The notes under the pieces were generated by a model. That model did no database searches. It worked only from the letters and a program-made list of their open reading frames with translations, and was not told where the DNA came from. Positions 25,548 through 34,310 of a stretch of DNA of 48,595 nucleotides are shown in pieces. How positions within the stretch are numbered: the first letter of the stretch is position 1; every line of letters starts with the position of its first letter. The translations under genes and the position numbers were made by a program. The stretch lies in assembly GCF_947258525.1 (NCBI RefSeq), contig NZ_CAMYIP010000111.1:1-48595 (forward strand), written 5' to 3'. Source of the DNA: an uncultured Eudoraea sp. GTDB taxonomy: Bacteria; Bacteroidota; Bacteroidia; Flavobacteriales; Flavobacteriaceae.

Positions 25548-26696
25548 ATGCAAAAGATCTATTTTGATAACGCCGCTACAACCCGGGTTAGGGAAGAAGT
25601 AATTGGAAAAATGCAGGATGCCCTGGCCAGCTGCTATGGTAATCCATCTTCTACCCATGGATTTGGAAGAAGCGCTAAAACAGAAATTGAGCAAGCGCGC
25701 AAAACAATTGCGAAATATTTAAACGCCCACCCTTCGGAAATAATATTTACGTCTGGAGGTACAGAAGCAGACAATATGATCCTTAGAAGTGCCGTCAGGG
25801 ACCTTGGGGTGCATACAATTATAACTTCAAAAATTGAACATCATGCGGTTTTACATACCGCCGATGCCCTGGTGAAAGAGTTTGGTATACAAGTTCAATA
25901 CGTGGATCTTGATAGCTTTGGCAACATTGATCTTGTGCATTTGGAACAGTTATTGGAAGCTGATGATTCTAAAAAATTAGTGAGTTTAATGCACGTAAAC
26001 AATGAGATTGGGAATATTTTGGATATTCATGAGATAGCAAAATTATGCAAGTCTAAAGGTGCACTTCTCCATTCGGATACTGTACAATCTATAGGTCATT
26101 TTCAATGGGATTTGCAAGCCACGCCAATTGATTTCATTGTTGCCGCAGCTCATAAATTTCATGGACCCAAAGGCGTTGGCTTTGCCTTTATAAGGAAAAA
26201 CACCAATTTGGAACCTTTAATAATTGGCGGTTCACAAGAACGCGGTTACAGGGCCGGCACAGAAGCATTTCACAATATTGTTGGTCTAAGGGAGGCCTTC
26301 GTTGCGGCATACGACAACCTGGAAGAAGAGAAAGAATACATATCAGGATTAAAAGAGTATTTTATCAATAAAATAAAAGTAGCTATCCCTGAAGTTAAGT
26401 TTAATGGCTATTCCGGGCATTTGGATAGAAGCACTTATACTATAGTTAGTGTTTGCCTGCCTTTTAATGAAGAGAAATCACAAATGCTTTTATTTCATTT
26501 GGATCTTAAAGGAATTGCTTGTTCTGAGGGAAGTGCCTGTCAGTCCGGAGCCGATGGTGGTTCTCATGTTCTAGCAGAAATTTTGTCTGAGGAAGATCTA
26601 CAAAAGCCTTCTGTGCGATTTTCATTTTCGAAATATAACACCAAAGAAGAGGTAGATTACGTAATTGAGGTTTTGAAGGAGTTTAGTCAGTCTTAA
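25548..26696 (+). CDS. Cysteine desulfurase (NifS/IscS type)
   Basis: 382 aa PLP enzyme that takes sulfur from cysteine for Fe-S clusters and other sulfur cofactors. The N-terminal YFDNAATTRV motif, GNPSSTHGFGR, SGGTEADN, the aspartate of HSDTVQSIGH, and the PLP lysine in AAHKFHGPKG (K203) are all present. The catalytic cysteine lies in ACSEGSACQSGA (C331, with C325 nearby). The flexible loop is of the class I (NifS/IscS) kind, but no iscU, iscA or suf genes lie nearby, so its pathway partner is not clear. Its last 14 bases overlap, tail to tail, the end of the CsgG-like gene on the other strand. Confidence 0.92.
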   Translation: MQKIYFDNAATTRVREEVIGKMQDALASCYGNPSSTHGFGRSAKTEIEQARKTIAKYLNAHPSEIIFTSGGTEADNMILRSAVRDLGVHTIITSKIEHHAVLHTADALVKEFGIQVQYVDLDSFGNIDLVHLEQLLEADDSKKLVSLMHVNNEIGNILDIHEIAKLCKSKGALLHSDTVQSIGHFQWDLQATPIDFIVAAAHKFHGPKGVGFAFIRKNTNLEPLIIGGSQERGYRAGTEAFHNIVGLREAFVAAYDNLEEEKEYISGLKEYFINKIKVAIPEVKFNGYSGHLDRSTYTIVSVCLPFNEEKSQMLLFHLDLKGIACSEGSACQSGADGGSHVLAEILSEEDLQKPSVRFSFSKYNTKEEVDYVIEVLKEFSQS

Positions 26697-27345
26697 GATT
26701 CTTTTTCAATTTTGACCTTTCCTTGTCGTAGGGAAATTTGCGAACCAATTTTTTCATCATTTTATCAATCAGGTCATTTGTATTTCTTCCCGATTTCTTA
26801 GTGATTTCATTCTCATATTTCCATAATAATTTTCCTGTTTTACCATCACTTATTTTAATTCCAATTCTGCCATAATTGGCATCGCCAAGTATATAGTCCA
26901 TAAAGCTAAACTCTTTCGGTATTCCTTTTGAAAGCAAGATATTAATATCCAAATTCCCACTGATTATGGCATCTACTTCCAGAATTTCACTAAGTTCTTT
27001 AATGGTATAAGTATCTATATTATCGTAAGTGATGTTTTTTTGTGCGAGTAAAGCATTTGTATTTTTAGTATTTTGAAAATCGACCGTGAATTTCTTCTTT
27101 TTCTTTCCGAGCCCAAAATAGGTCTCCAGGGCATCCTGCACGGCATAACCTTCTTTCTCTTCTAACTTTTTTGATTCTTCTTTGGAAATTTTTTCTTCCA
27201 ATTCAAGATGAGTAAAAAACGGAATAATAGCTAACTGTTGATGACCCTCACTTAAGACATCGAATTTACTGCTTTCAAATACATTTTTTTGGGCATTGAT
27301 TACTGTGCCGCAGGCAAGAAGGGTTATAAAAAATAATTTTTTCAT
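26683..27345 (-). CDS. Periplasmic CsgG/TolB-N-like protein
   Basis: 220 aa. Signal peptide 1-18 (ends NAQ). The chain has the alternating layout of CsgG, FlgO or GNA1162-like proteins: an early strand HQQLAIIPFF, a helical part rich in Lys and Glu, a middle EILEVDAIISGNLDINILLS, then a paired strand segment YGRIGIKISDGKTGKLLWKYENEI, and a basic C-terminal helix. I assign only the fold type, at modest confidence. It is the third gene after an M23 peptidase and a TonB-dependent receptor, 10 bases after the latter, so a role in the outer-membrane assembly served by that operon is plausible. Confidence 0.6.
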   Translation of the reverse strand: MKKLFFITLLACGTVINAQKNVFESSKFDVLSEGHQQLAIIPFFTHLELEEKISKEESKKLEEKEGYAVQDALETYFGLGKKKKKFTVDFQNTKNTNALLAQKNITYDNIDTYTIKELSEILEVDAIISGNLDINILLSKGIPKEFSFMDYILGDANYGRIGIKISDGKTGKLLWKYENEITKKSGRNTNDLIDKMMKKLVRKFPYDKERSKLKKNLKTD

Positions 27346-27355
27346 TCGAAATAAT

Positions 27356-29824
27356 CTAAAAACGCATACTTAATTTCAGGTTGAACACACGGGATGTCAT
27401 ATAATTGGGAACCGCAAACTCCAGTTTTGTGTCCACATCTCTTACCCATGTATTAGTTATAGAATTTTGATTGTTGAATAAGTTGTATATCTCAAAACCA
27501 ACATTTAATTCTTCAAAGCGGTATAACCAATGATTTTCCGGGTATTGTTTATTTAATCCTACAAAAATATAGGAAATACCGAGATCTGCACGCTTATAAT
27601 CTCTTAATCTATTCTGAAAATTATAAGGATCGGCATAACTTGGGGAACCTCCGGGCACGCCCGTATTGTATACCAGGTTCATGTACATCCTTAAACTGGG
27701 GATTGTAGGGATGTAATCCTGCCACAATATGCCTAATTGAAACCTTTGATCTGTTGGCCTTGAAATATAACCTCTGTTATCTATATTTTCCTCAGTTTTA
27801 AGGAAACCCAAACTTACCCAGGATTCTGTTCCCGGTACAAATGCACCATTCATTCTCATATCAAATCCATAAGCATATGCCGTTGCATTATTTGCAGCGG
27901 CGTAACGAATCCTTACATCTTCTAGAGTATACGGGTTTACATTGGTCAAATTCTTATAGTAAGCCTCACTTACCAGCTTAAAAGGTCTGTTCCAAAGTTC
28001 AAAACTATATTCATTGCCAAGTACAAAATGTGTGGATTTCTGAGCTTTTACTCCGGGTTGAATAGTACCTGTCTGATCTCTTAATTCTCGATAAAAGGGC
28101 GGTTGCTGATAAACTCCTGCGGCAATTCTAAATAACATGTCGACTTTCCATGAGGGTTTAATTGCAAACTGTCCTCTTGGGCTGAAAATAATCTGAGAAT
28201 TACTTGGAAATCCTTCCCCGCTAAGTGTCCAGTAATGCGTCCTGAAACCTATGTTATAATAAATGTTATTGGTACTCCAAAGAGTTCTTTTGCTATATTG
28301 AAAAAACCCTGATAAGCGATTAGTTTTTACAAAATTCAAGGCAGAAATAGATGTATAGGGAACTATCGGGGCTATAAAAGGTTCCTGCGGTTGGTTGTTT
28401 ATAAACTCATTGTTTGGCGGCCTCACGGAATAGCCTAATGAGTCTAAAAATTCAGATTCACGAATTTGATCTCGAAAGTCCTCATGAGTATATTTAATTC
28501 CCCATTCCAGGGATACTTCATTTTTACTGAACTCGCCTCTGTGCGCCACATTTACAATAAGAGCATCAAGATCATTTCTGGCTCTGTTAAATTGAGTGCC
28601 TAATCCTCGTGTTGAGGTTACATCACCCAGATTATTGCTGCCTAGATCAGTATCTATCTCACCCAATTCATATTGTGAAATGACATCTGAATACTCCTCT
28701 TCGGTTGTATGGTATACAGATGTTATAAAACTTAGAGAAACGTTGTCATTTGGATAATAATCTGCTTTCAGTGCCCCAAGACTTGTTTGATAATTATTAT
28801 TTTCTTCACCTTGATAATACACGACAAGGGCCTTAGGATCACTAATAGTTCCAAAGTTGGTCTGCCTTGAAAGTGGCACATTCTTATAGTTATTAAAGGA
28901 AAGGTTTCCCAAAAAATTAAGGCTAAATTTACCTGAGAAATGATAAGTAAGATAAGTCTGCAAATCAGCAAAAGCAGGCGTGAAATTTGTATTGGTCTGC
29001 TGGCTATTTACAAGCAGACTGTTGTCTCTGTAGCGCAAGCCAGATACACTGGTAAATTTTTTATTTTTTGAGTTTGTTTCAAGAGTAAGGCCTGCGCCTA
29101 AAAAGCTTGCATCTATATTCAACCCAAATTCTGACGGGTTTTTATAAGTTATATCCAGTACAGATGAGAGCCTATCTCCATACTGAGCCTGGAAACCACC
29201 GGCAGAGAATTCCAGATTTTGAACCATATCGCTATTCACAAAGCTTAATCCTTCTTGCTGACCTGAGCGCACTAGGAAAGGTCTATAGACTTCAATTCCA
29301 TTTATATAGACCAGGTTTTCGTCATAATTGCCTCCTCTTACAAAGTATTGTGTACTTAGTTCATTATTTGAAGATACTCCAGGAAGTAATTTTAGTACAT
29401 TTTCTACCCCTGCATTGGCACCGGGAATTTTTCGAACGAGTTCAGCAGAAATTGTTGTGATACCTTCAGCGCTTTTTTCTCCGGTGGCCGTGACTTCAAC
29501 ACCATCTACCTGAATTACATCGGTTTTCATTACCGGATTGAATTCGAAGGTTTCATTCGTAGTGAGGATTAAGTCTTCAAGAACTACATTTTTATGGCCT
29601 AAATGAGTAAAAACTATGGTTATTTCTTTATCCGCAATTACTTCGAGCAAATAAAATCCGGTAGAATCTGTATAAGTACCATTCCCTTTGGTAGTGATAT
29701 TTACATTAGATAAAGGCTCATCATTGACATCCAGGACTACTCCTGTAATTGATGCTTTTTGTCCACTCACAACAGCAAATGAACCAAAAAGAAAAAGAGG
29801 GAATAAGAGTTTAAAACACTTCAA
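27356..29824 (-). CDS. TonB-dependent outer-membrane receptor
   Basis: 822 aa. Signal peptide to about residue 21 (ends VSGQ). Residues about 24-105 are a carboxypeptidase-regulatory-like beta-sandwich (ASITGVVLDVNDEPLSNVNI). The plug follows with VENVLKLLPGVSSNNE and QYFVRGGNYDENLVYINGIEVYRPF, then FSAGGFQAQYGDRLSSVLDI. The rest is a beta barrel ending in an aromatic residue (NLKLSMRF), as needed for insertion by Bam. No SusD partner is present, so this is not a Sus-type glycan uptake pair. It lies 4 bases after an M23 peptidase gene, suggesting one operon. The substrate cannot be inferred. Confidence 0.92.
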   Translation of the reverse strand: MKCFKLLFPLFLFGSFAVVSGQKASITGVVLDVNDEPLSNVNITTKGNGTYTDSTGFYLLEVIADKEITIVFTHLGHKNVVLEDLILTTNETFEFNPVMKTDVIQVDGVEVTATGEKSAEGITTISAELVRKIPGANAGVENVLKLLPGVSSNNELSTQYFVRGGNYDENLVYINGIEVYRPFLVRSGQQEGLSFVNSDMVQNLEFSAGGFQAQYGDRLSSVLDITYKNPSEFGLNIDASFLGAGLTLETNSKNKKFTSVSGLRYRDNSLLVNSQQTNTNFTPAFADLQTYLTYHFSGKFSLNFLGNLSFNNYKNVPLSRQTNFGTISDPKALVVYYQGEENNNYQTSLGALKADYYPNDNVSLSFITSVYHTTEEEYSDVISQYELGEIDTDLGSNNLGDVTSTRGLGTQFNRARNDLDALIVNVAHRGEFSKNEVSLEWGIKYTHEDFRDQIRESEFLDSLGYSVRPPNNEFINNQPQEPFIAPIVPYTSISALNFVKTNRLSGFFQYSKRTLWSTNNIYYNIGFRTHYWTLSGEGFPSNSQIIFSPRGQFAIKPSWKVDMLFRIAAGVYQQPPFYRELRDQTGTIQPGVKAQKSTHFVLGNEYSFELWNRPFKLVSEAYYKNLTNVNPYTLEDVRIRYAAANNATAYAYGFDMRMNGAFVPGTESWVSLGFLKTEENIDNRGYISRPTDQRFQLGILWQDYIPTIPSLRMYMNLVYNTGVPGGSPSYADPYNFQNRLRDYKRADLGISYIFVGLNKQYPENHWLYRFEELNVGFEIYNLFNNQNSITNTWVRDVDTKLEFAVPNYMTSRVFNLKLSMRF

Positions 29825-29828
29825 AAGT

Positions 29829-31520
29829 CTATTTTCTGAAAAAACTACTGGTAAAGGTATTTGAATTACCTACGTTATCTGTAACGACTACTTTAAGTTC
29901 ACATTGCGTTTGATTTAGAATTTTATCGTCAAAATTATAGGTGAGAGTTTTTGTTTTGGGCTCGTATTCCATTAAGATCCATGCCCCGTTTAATGTAGCG
30001 GAATAAGTGTCAATGCCACTTAAATCATCGGAGATTACAAGACTGAGATAGCGATAGTTATTTAACCACTGTTTTTCCTTGAAATTCTTAGGGCGTATTT
30101 TGGGTGGAATAGTGTCTTGGGCAAGAGTATAAGTCCCCAGACTTCTCGTTCTGGTGGTAAAACTTGTACCCCTTTTAAAGGTATTCATGTAATTCGCTTT
30201 CTTTTTTTTGTCAAGGCGGGCTATAAATAATTTCTTACGTTCCTGAGGAGCGTATTTGGAGACATCAAAAGTTATTGTAAAGTTTTTGTGGGCAGGGATT
30301 CTATTGTTGTGAATTACTACTGTATCCTCCCCTTTTTGCAGGTCCATATAAAAATTTTCATAAAACGTATTTGCCGGAAAATACACTTTAGCTGCACCAA
30401 GGTCGTAGTTATTAGGTTGTTTGGCGATAATAAAATAATCTGTTTTTATTTCCTCCTCTATTACCAGTGGTTGCTCTCTCTTGCCTTCCACAGGTATAAC
30501 TAATTTTGTCAAATTATTATTCAGATCCTTAATCAGAATTTCAACATTGTAATTTAGTCCCTCCCTTACTGAAATTTTTCCCTCATTGTATACTTGTTTA
30601 TATATTTCAAGACGATTGCCCGGAGCTATAAAACAGCGTTGAATTCGCTCGTTATATTTCCCAAAATGATCGTAATCTATTAGCGTATTGATATATCGGG
30701 TTTCGCCAAATGAGAAGGATTCAAAATTAAAATCGGAGTAAACTTTTCCATTAACTACTTGTTGAATTGAATAGACTCCGTTCTTATTGGCAGCCAGATC
30801 TTGCCTGTCATAGGTGTTTATTCCAAAACCGATTGTCCCCGCTGCATATACGTTTTCTGCCAGATAACTACCGTCTTTTTGTTTGTTGAATTTAATTTGA
30901 ATTTTTTTTGTGCTTCTATTTACTTGTGCATCTTCAGATAAAGGATAGGCAAACAGATTCAATAGGACGGGATTGGTGGCATCCCTTACCTCTAATCCAT
31001 AAAGAAGCGGATTCGTGGGTTTTTCTGATATACTACTTCTTATTTCAAAATGCAGATGTGGTCCGGACGATCCACCCGTATTACCGCTATATGCTATAAC
31101 CTGATCTTTCGATACCTTAATGTCCCCATAATCCGGGAATACCTCAACCTCATAAGATTTTTTCTCATATTGAATCTTTTTAATAAAGGCTTCAATTTCC
31201 GGGGAAAATTTTTGAAGATGTCCATACACCGAGGTATAACCATTCGGATGGGCAATGTATATGACTTTCCCGTAGCCCCAAAGTCCTATCTTAATTCTAG
31301 TTACCGTGCCATCCCCAATAGCATATACAGGTAATCCCTGTCTCTGTTGGGTTTTAATGTCAATGCCCGAATGAAAATGATTTGATCGTAACTCTCCAAA
31401 TGTGCCGGCTAGAATTATGGGTATATCCAAAGGAGCCCTAAAAGTATTTAATGGGTACTTTTCCTGACCCATAACGGAGAGAACTGAAAGAAGTAGGAGG
31501 CTTAAAATGCGTATTCTCAT
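29829..31520 (-). CDS. Exported M23 (LytM) metallopeptidase
   Basis: 563 aa. Signal peptide 1-18. The M23 domain occupies residues about 35-165: zinc ligands H50 and D54 in HFHSGID and H157 in GPHLHFEIR, with H155 also catalytic, and the GYTSVYGHLQKF strand between. All metal ligands are present, so it should cleave peptidoglycan peptides. About 400 residues follow with beta-rich repeats, one resembling an immunoglobulin-like module (PVLLNLFAYPLSE ... ISDDLSGIDTYSATLNG), unusual for a simple endopeptidase. It heads the operon with the TonB-dependent receptor and CsgG-like gene; opening the wall for envelope assembly is a plausible role (inference). Confidence 0.9.
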   Translation of the reverse strand: MRIRILSLLLLSVLSVMGQEKYPLNTFRAPLDIPIILAGTFGELRSNHFHSGIDIKTQQRQGLPVYAIGDGTVTRIKIGLWGYGKVIYIAHPNGYTSVYGHLQKFSPEIEAFIKKIQYEKKSYEVEVFPDYGDIKVSKDQVIAYSGNTGGSSGPHLHFEIRSSISEKPTNPLLYGLEVRDATNPVLLNLFAYPLSEDAQVNRSTKKIQIKFNKQKDGSYLAENVYAAGTIGFGINTYDRQDLAANKNGVYSIQQVVNGKVYSDFNFESFSFGETRYINTLIDYDHFGKYNERIQRCFIAPGNRLEIYKQVYNEGKISVREGLNYNVEILIKDLNNNLTKLVIPVEGKREQPLVIEEEIKTDYFIIAKQPNNYDLGAAKVYFPANTFYENFYMDLQKGEDTVVIHNNRIPAHKNFTITFDVSKYAPQERKKLFIARLDKKKKANYMNTFKRGTSFTTRTRSLGTYTLAQDTIPPKIRPKNFKEKQWLNNYRYLSLVISDDLSGIDTYSATLNGAWILMEYEPKTKTLTYNFDDKILNQTQCELKVVVTDNVGNSNTFTSSFFRK

Positions 31521-31674
31521 AAGTGCTAAGTTGATGCGAATTTAATTAATACGAATTAAACTTGGAAAAAAGGTCTGCTAACTCCTACAATTTTCTTTAA
31601 TCTTTGATTAGGTTTTTGGAATACCCCAAATCAAAGCATTTACAAAATTACTTCAGGAATAATTGCAAAAACTA

Positions 31675-31705
31675 TTGCGAAGTCGTTGAAGGTGTGTTAA
31701 CTTTG
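31675..31705 (+). promoter_or_regulatory. Promoter for the coiled-coil gene / zapA transcript
   Basis: TTG (31675-31677), 20-base spacer, TAACTTTG (31698-31705), an exact TAnnTTTG match. Transcription would begin near 31712 and ATG lies at 31730. This supports the short start of the downstream gene. Confidence 0.6.
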
Positions 31706-31729
31706 TGTAAAACGTATTGTAATTTGCAT

Positions 31730-32020
31730 ATGAGCGAATTGGTTGAAATCGTTGATTCCTTGGAGAATAAAATTAGCAAGCTTCTGCACAAAATAGAATT
31801 GCTAAATCAATCTAAAATTAGGTTGGAGCAGGAGATTGTGACACTGAGAAATGAGGATGACACACTGAGGAATACCATTTTGGAATGGGAAGAAAGATAT
31901 AATTCTCTCAAGCTTGCAAATTCTATACTGGGCAGTGATAATAATAAAACTGAAGCAAAGCTCAAAATAAATACATTGATTAGAGAGTTGGACTACTGTA
32001 TGGCTCAACTCGCTGAATAG
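31730..32020 (+). CDS. Coiled-coil protein upstream of zapA
   Basis: 96 aa from ATG 31730. A longer frame is open from 31604, but the extra 42 residues look non-coding (odd Cys/Tyr/Asn run) and the promoter at 31675-31705 lies inside it, so I use the inner ATG. The product begins MSELVEIVDSLENKISKLL and is almost wholly heptad coiled coil (LHKIELLNQSKIRLEQEIVTLRNEDD cut short, and on to residue 65). It lies 14 bases before zapA on the same strand. A ZapB-like or other division-ring role is a reasonable guess by position and coiled-coil nature, not by sequence match. Confidence 0.8.
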   Translation: MSELVEIVDSLENKISKLLHKIELLNQSKIRLEQEIVTLRNEDDTLRNTILEWEERYNSLKLANSILGSDNNKTEAKLKINTLIRELDYCMAQLAE

Positions 32021-32034
32021 TGTGACAAAGAAAT

Positions 32035-32331
32035 ATGGGAGAGAAGCTGAAAATAAAGCTCTCTATCGCTGATAGGGTATATCCTTTGACCATTGACCCG
32101 AGTCAGGAAGAAGGACTAAGAAAGGCTGCAAAAAATATAGAACAGCTTGCCAAAAAATTTGAGCAAAATTATGCCGTTAGAGACAAACAAGATGTACTGG
32201 CCATGTGTGCCTTGCAGTTTGCCTCTAAGATTGAACAACGTGGCATAGATAATTCAGAGGATACCAAAGAAGTAACAGAACGTTTAAAAGCGTTGGATCA
32301 GTTGGTAAACTCTAAGCTTAGTATAAAATAA
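32035..32331 (+). CDS. zapA: Cell division protein ZapA
   Basis: 98 aa. ZapA stabilises FtsZ protofilaments at the division ring. The N-terminal strand-helix domain (KLKIKLSIADRVYPLTIDPSQEEGLRKAAKNI cut short: IADRVYPLTI, EEGLRKAAKNIEQLAKKF) and the C-terminal coiled coil with ALQFASKIEQ match the family. It is the second gene of the unit with the coiled-coil gene and lies immediately upstream of a 6S-like RNA and rny, a locus order I recall in flavobacteria and, in part, in proteobacteria (zapA beside ssrS). Confidence 0.9.
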   Translation: MGEKLKIKLSIADRVYPLTIDPSQEEGLRKAAKNIEQLAKKFEQNYAVRDKQDVLAMCALQFASKIEQRGIDNSEDTKEVTERLKALDQLVNSKLSIK

Positions 32332-32351
32332 GTTCTTTAACATAATACAAA

Positions 32352-32490
32352 GTTACTGCCCACATTGGTATTTAATTTTTGACGAACTCAACACTAATTT
32401 GGCCTTCTTGTAAAGGATCCTTGATCAACCTGGTAGCCCTAAACCTGTTTATTGGAGTTTGTACAGAACTTCACCAATGTGGGTTTTTTG
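32352..32490 (+). ncRNA. ssrS: 6S RNA candidate (ssrS)
   Basis: The sequence folds as a rod. An 11-bp closing stem cccacattggt (32359-32369) / accaatgtggg (32473-32483) is followed by ttttttg. Inside, after a 12/10-base internal loop, acgaactc (32382-32389) pairs with gagtttgt (32455-32462) with one G-U pair, leaving a central region of about 65 bases. This is the 6S layout (long closing stem, central bulge), and the site between zapA and rny is where I recall it being annotated in Flavobacteriaceae. The closing stem plus T run also serves as a terminator. The 5' end is approximate. 6S RNA binds the housekeeping RNA polymerase holoenzyme. Confidence 0.7.
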
Positions 32491-32637
32491 TTTTTAATTG
32501 GTTTACAAATTCAATTTGAGACCTGATCTCGATTTGTTTTATACCCTTAGTACTTGGTAGGGGGCTAGCGCCACATTTGAGTGCTGCATTCAAACTTTAA
32601 CAAGGGGGCAGGTAAGTATTAATTATTAAAATAGGTT
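32491..32637 (+). promoter_or_regulatory. rny leader region
   Basis: 147 bases between the 6S-like RNA and the rny start. Short hairpins are visible: gaga-cctga-tctc near 32520, a palindromic ggcgctagc-type element near 32565, and tttgagt-gctgc-attcaaa near 32577-32600. I find no perfect TAnnTTTG promoter. rny could be read through from zapA or have its own start here. Confidence 0.35.
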
Positions 32638-34206
32638 ATGGATATTACAACAATTGCAATAGCAGCTTTGGTTGGTTTAGTTATAGGTTTGCTGGTTGCG
32701 AAGGCTTTGGAGAAAGGCAAAGCATCAAAAACCATTGCAAATGCAAAAAAAGAGGCAAATTCTATATTAAAAACCGCCAATCTTGAAGGCGAGAATATTA
32801 AAAAAGACAAGATTTTTCAGGCAAAGGAGAAGTTTTTGGAGTTAAAAGCGGAACATGAGAAAGTAATCATAAACAAGGACAAAAAGATTGCTGAAGCTGA
32901 AAAAAGAACACGGGACAAAGAATCGCAGATTAGCGGTGAACTTTCAAAGAACCGTAAGCTGAATGAACAGCTGGCAATAAAGCTCAAGGATATAGAACAT
33001 AAATCTGAGCTTTACGACAAAAAGCAGTCAGAACTTGAAAAACTTCATAAAAGTCAGGTTCAACAGCTAGAAGTAATTTCTGGCTTATCTGCGGAAGATG
33101 CTAAAAGTCAGCTCCTTGAGTCTTTAAAGGAAACGGCCAAGACAGATGCTATGGCTTATTTGCAGACCACAATGGAGGATGCTAAACTTACTGCCCAGCA
33201 GGAAGCAAAGAAAATAGTCATAAATACCATACAACGCATCGGTACAGAGGAGGCTGTGGAAAACTGCGTATCTGTATTCAACCTTGATTCTGATGATGTT
33301 AAAGGCCGTATTATTGGTAGGGAAGGAAGGAATATCAGGGCACTGGAAGCGGCTACGGGAGTAGAAATTATTGTTGATGATACGCCAGAGGCCATCATAC
33401 TTTCCTGTTTTGACTCAGTAAGAAGAGAAGTAGCCCGATTATCCCTTCACAAGCTGGTTACAGATGGTAGAATTCATCCGGCCAGGATAGAAGAAATTGT
33501 GCGAAAAACTGAAAAGCAAATTGAACAGGAAATAGTTGAGGTTGGAAAACGTGCGGTTATAGATTTGGGAATTCACGGATTACATCCTGAATTGATTAGA
33601 GCAGTGGGTAGGATGAAATATAGATCTTCCTATGGTCAGAACTTATTGCAACACTCAAGGGAGGTAGCAAAGCTTTGTGGAGTAATGTCCGCGGAATTAG
33701 GTTTGAATCCCAAAATAGCAAAACGAGCCGGCTTACTTCACGATATAGGTAAAGTGCCAAATACCGAAGCAGAAGTAGAAACACCGCATGCAATCTTAGG
33801 TATGCAATGGGCCGAAAAATTTGGTGAAAAGCCAGACGTATGCAACGCTATTGGGGCTCACCATGATGAAATTGAAATGAAGACGCTGATATCCCCAATC
33901 GTGCAGGTATGCGACGCTATAAGTGGAGCCCGTCCGGGAGCAAGAAGACAGGTGCTGGATTCCTATATTCAAAGGCTAAAAGATCTTGAAGATATCGCTT
34001 TTGCTTTTGGAGGCGTCCAAAAAGCCTATGCCATTCAGGCTGGAAGGGAATTGAGAGTTATTGTTGAAAGTGAGAAAGTGAGTGATGAAAAAGCGGCACA
34101 GCTATCTTTTGAAATCTCTCAGAAAATTCAAACAGACATGACCTATCCGGGACAGGTAAAAGTAACCGTTATACGTGAAACGCGTTCGGTTAATGTAGCC
34201 AAATAA
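32638..34206 (+). CDS. rny: Ribonuclease Y
   Basis: 522 aa membrane-anchored endoribonuclease that starts mRNA decay. N-terminal membrane helix (about 4-26), then a long coiled coil to about residue 190, a KH domain with the [15 protein letters not shown] motif (about 222-236), and an HD domain with LLHDIGKV (His and Asp metal ligands) and GAHHDEIE. Length and domain order match the family. It lies downstream of zapA and the 6S-like RNA and ends in a strong terminator at 34228-34256. Confidence 0.97.
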   Translation: MDITTIAIAALVGLVIGLLVAKALEKGKASKTIANAKKEANSILKTANLEGENIKKDKIFQAKEKFLELKAEHEKVIINKDKKIAEAEKRTRDKESQISGELSKNRKLNEQLAIKLKDIEHKSELYDKKQSELEKLHKSQVQQLEVISGLSAEDAKSQLLESLKETAKTDAMAYLQTTMEDAKLTAQQEAKKIVINTIQRIGTEEAVENCVSVFNLDSDDVKGRIIGREGRNIRALEAATGVEIIVDDTPEAIILSCFDSVRREVARLSLHKLVTDGRIHPARIEEIVRKTEKQIEQEIVEVGKRAVIDLGIHGLHPELIRAVGRMKYRSSYGQNLLQHSREVAKLCGVMSAELGLNPKIAKRAGLLHDIGKVPNTEAEVETPHAILGMQWAEKFGEKPDVCNAIGAHHDEIEMKTLISPIVQVCDAISGARPGARRQVLDSYIQRLKDLEDIAFAFGGVQKAYAIQAGRELRVIVESEKVSDEKAAQLSFEISQKIQTDMTYPGQVKVTVIRETRSVNVAK

Positions 34207-34227
34207 TAAGTATTTTTATACAAACTG

Positions 34228-34256
34228 AAAAACGAGCTTTAGGCTCGTTTTTTTTT
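34228..34256 (+). terminator. Terminator of rny
   Basis: Stem aacgagc / gctcgtt (extended by A-T pairs) with a 5-base loop, then a run of about nine T, 22 bases after the rny stop. Confidence 0.9.
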
Positions 34257-34310
34257 TAGAATATTTCCGGCTATCCCTTTACCTGATGCTCATAAATAAT
34301 AGAATTCGTT

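Noticed and set aside
31604-31729. 42-residue N-terminal extension of the coiled-coil gene
   Set aside because: The extension has an unusual Cys/Asn/Tyr make-up and holds the promoter at 31675-31705; ATG 31730 gives a normal product.
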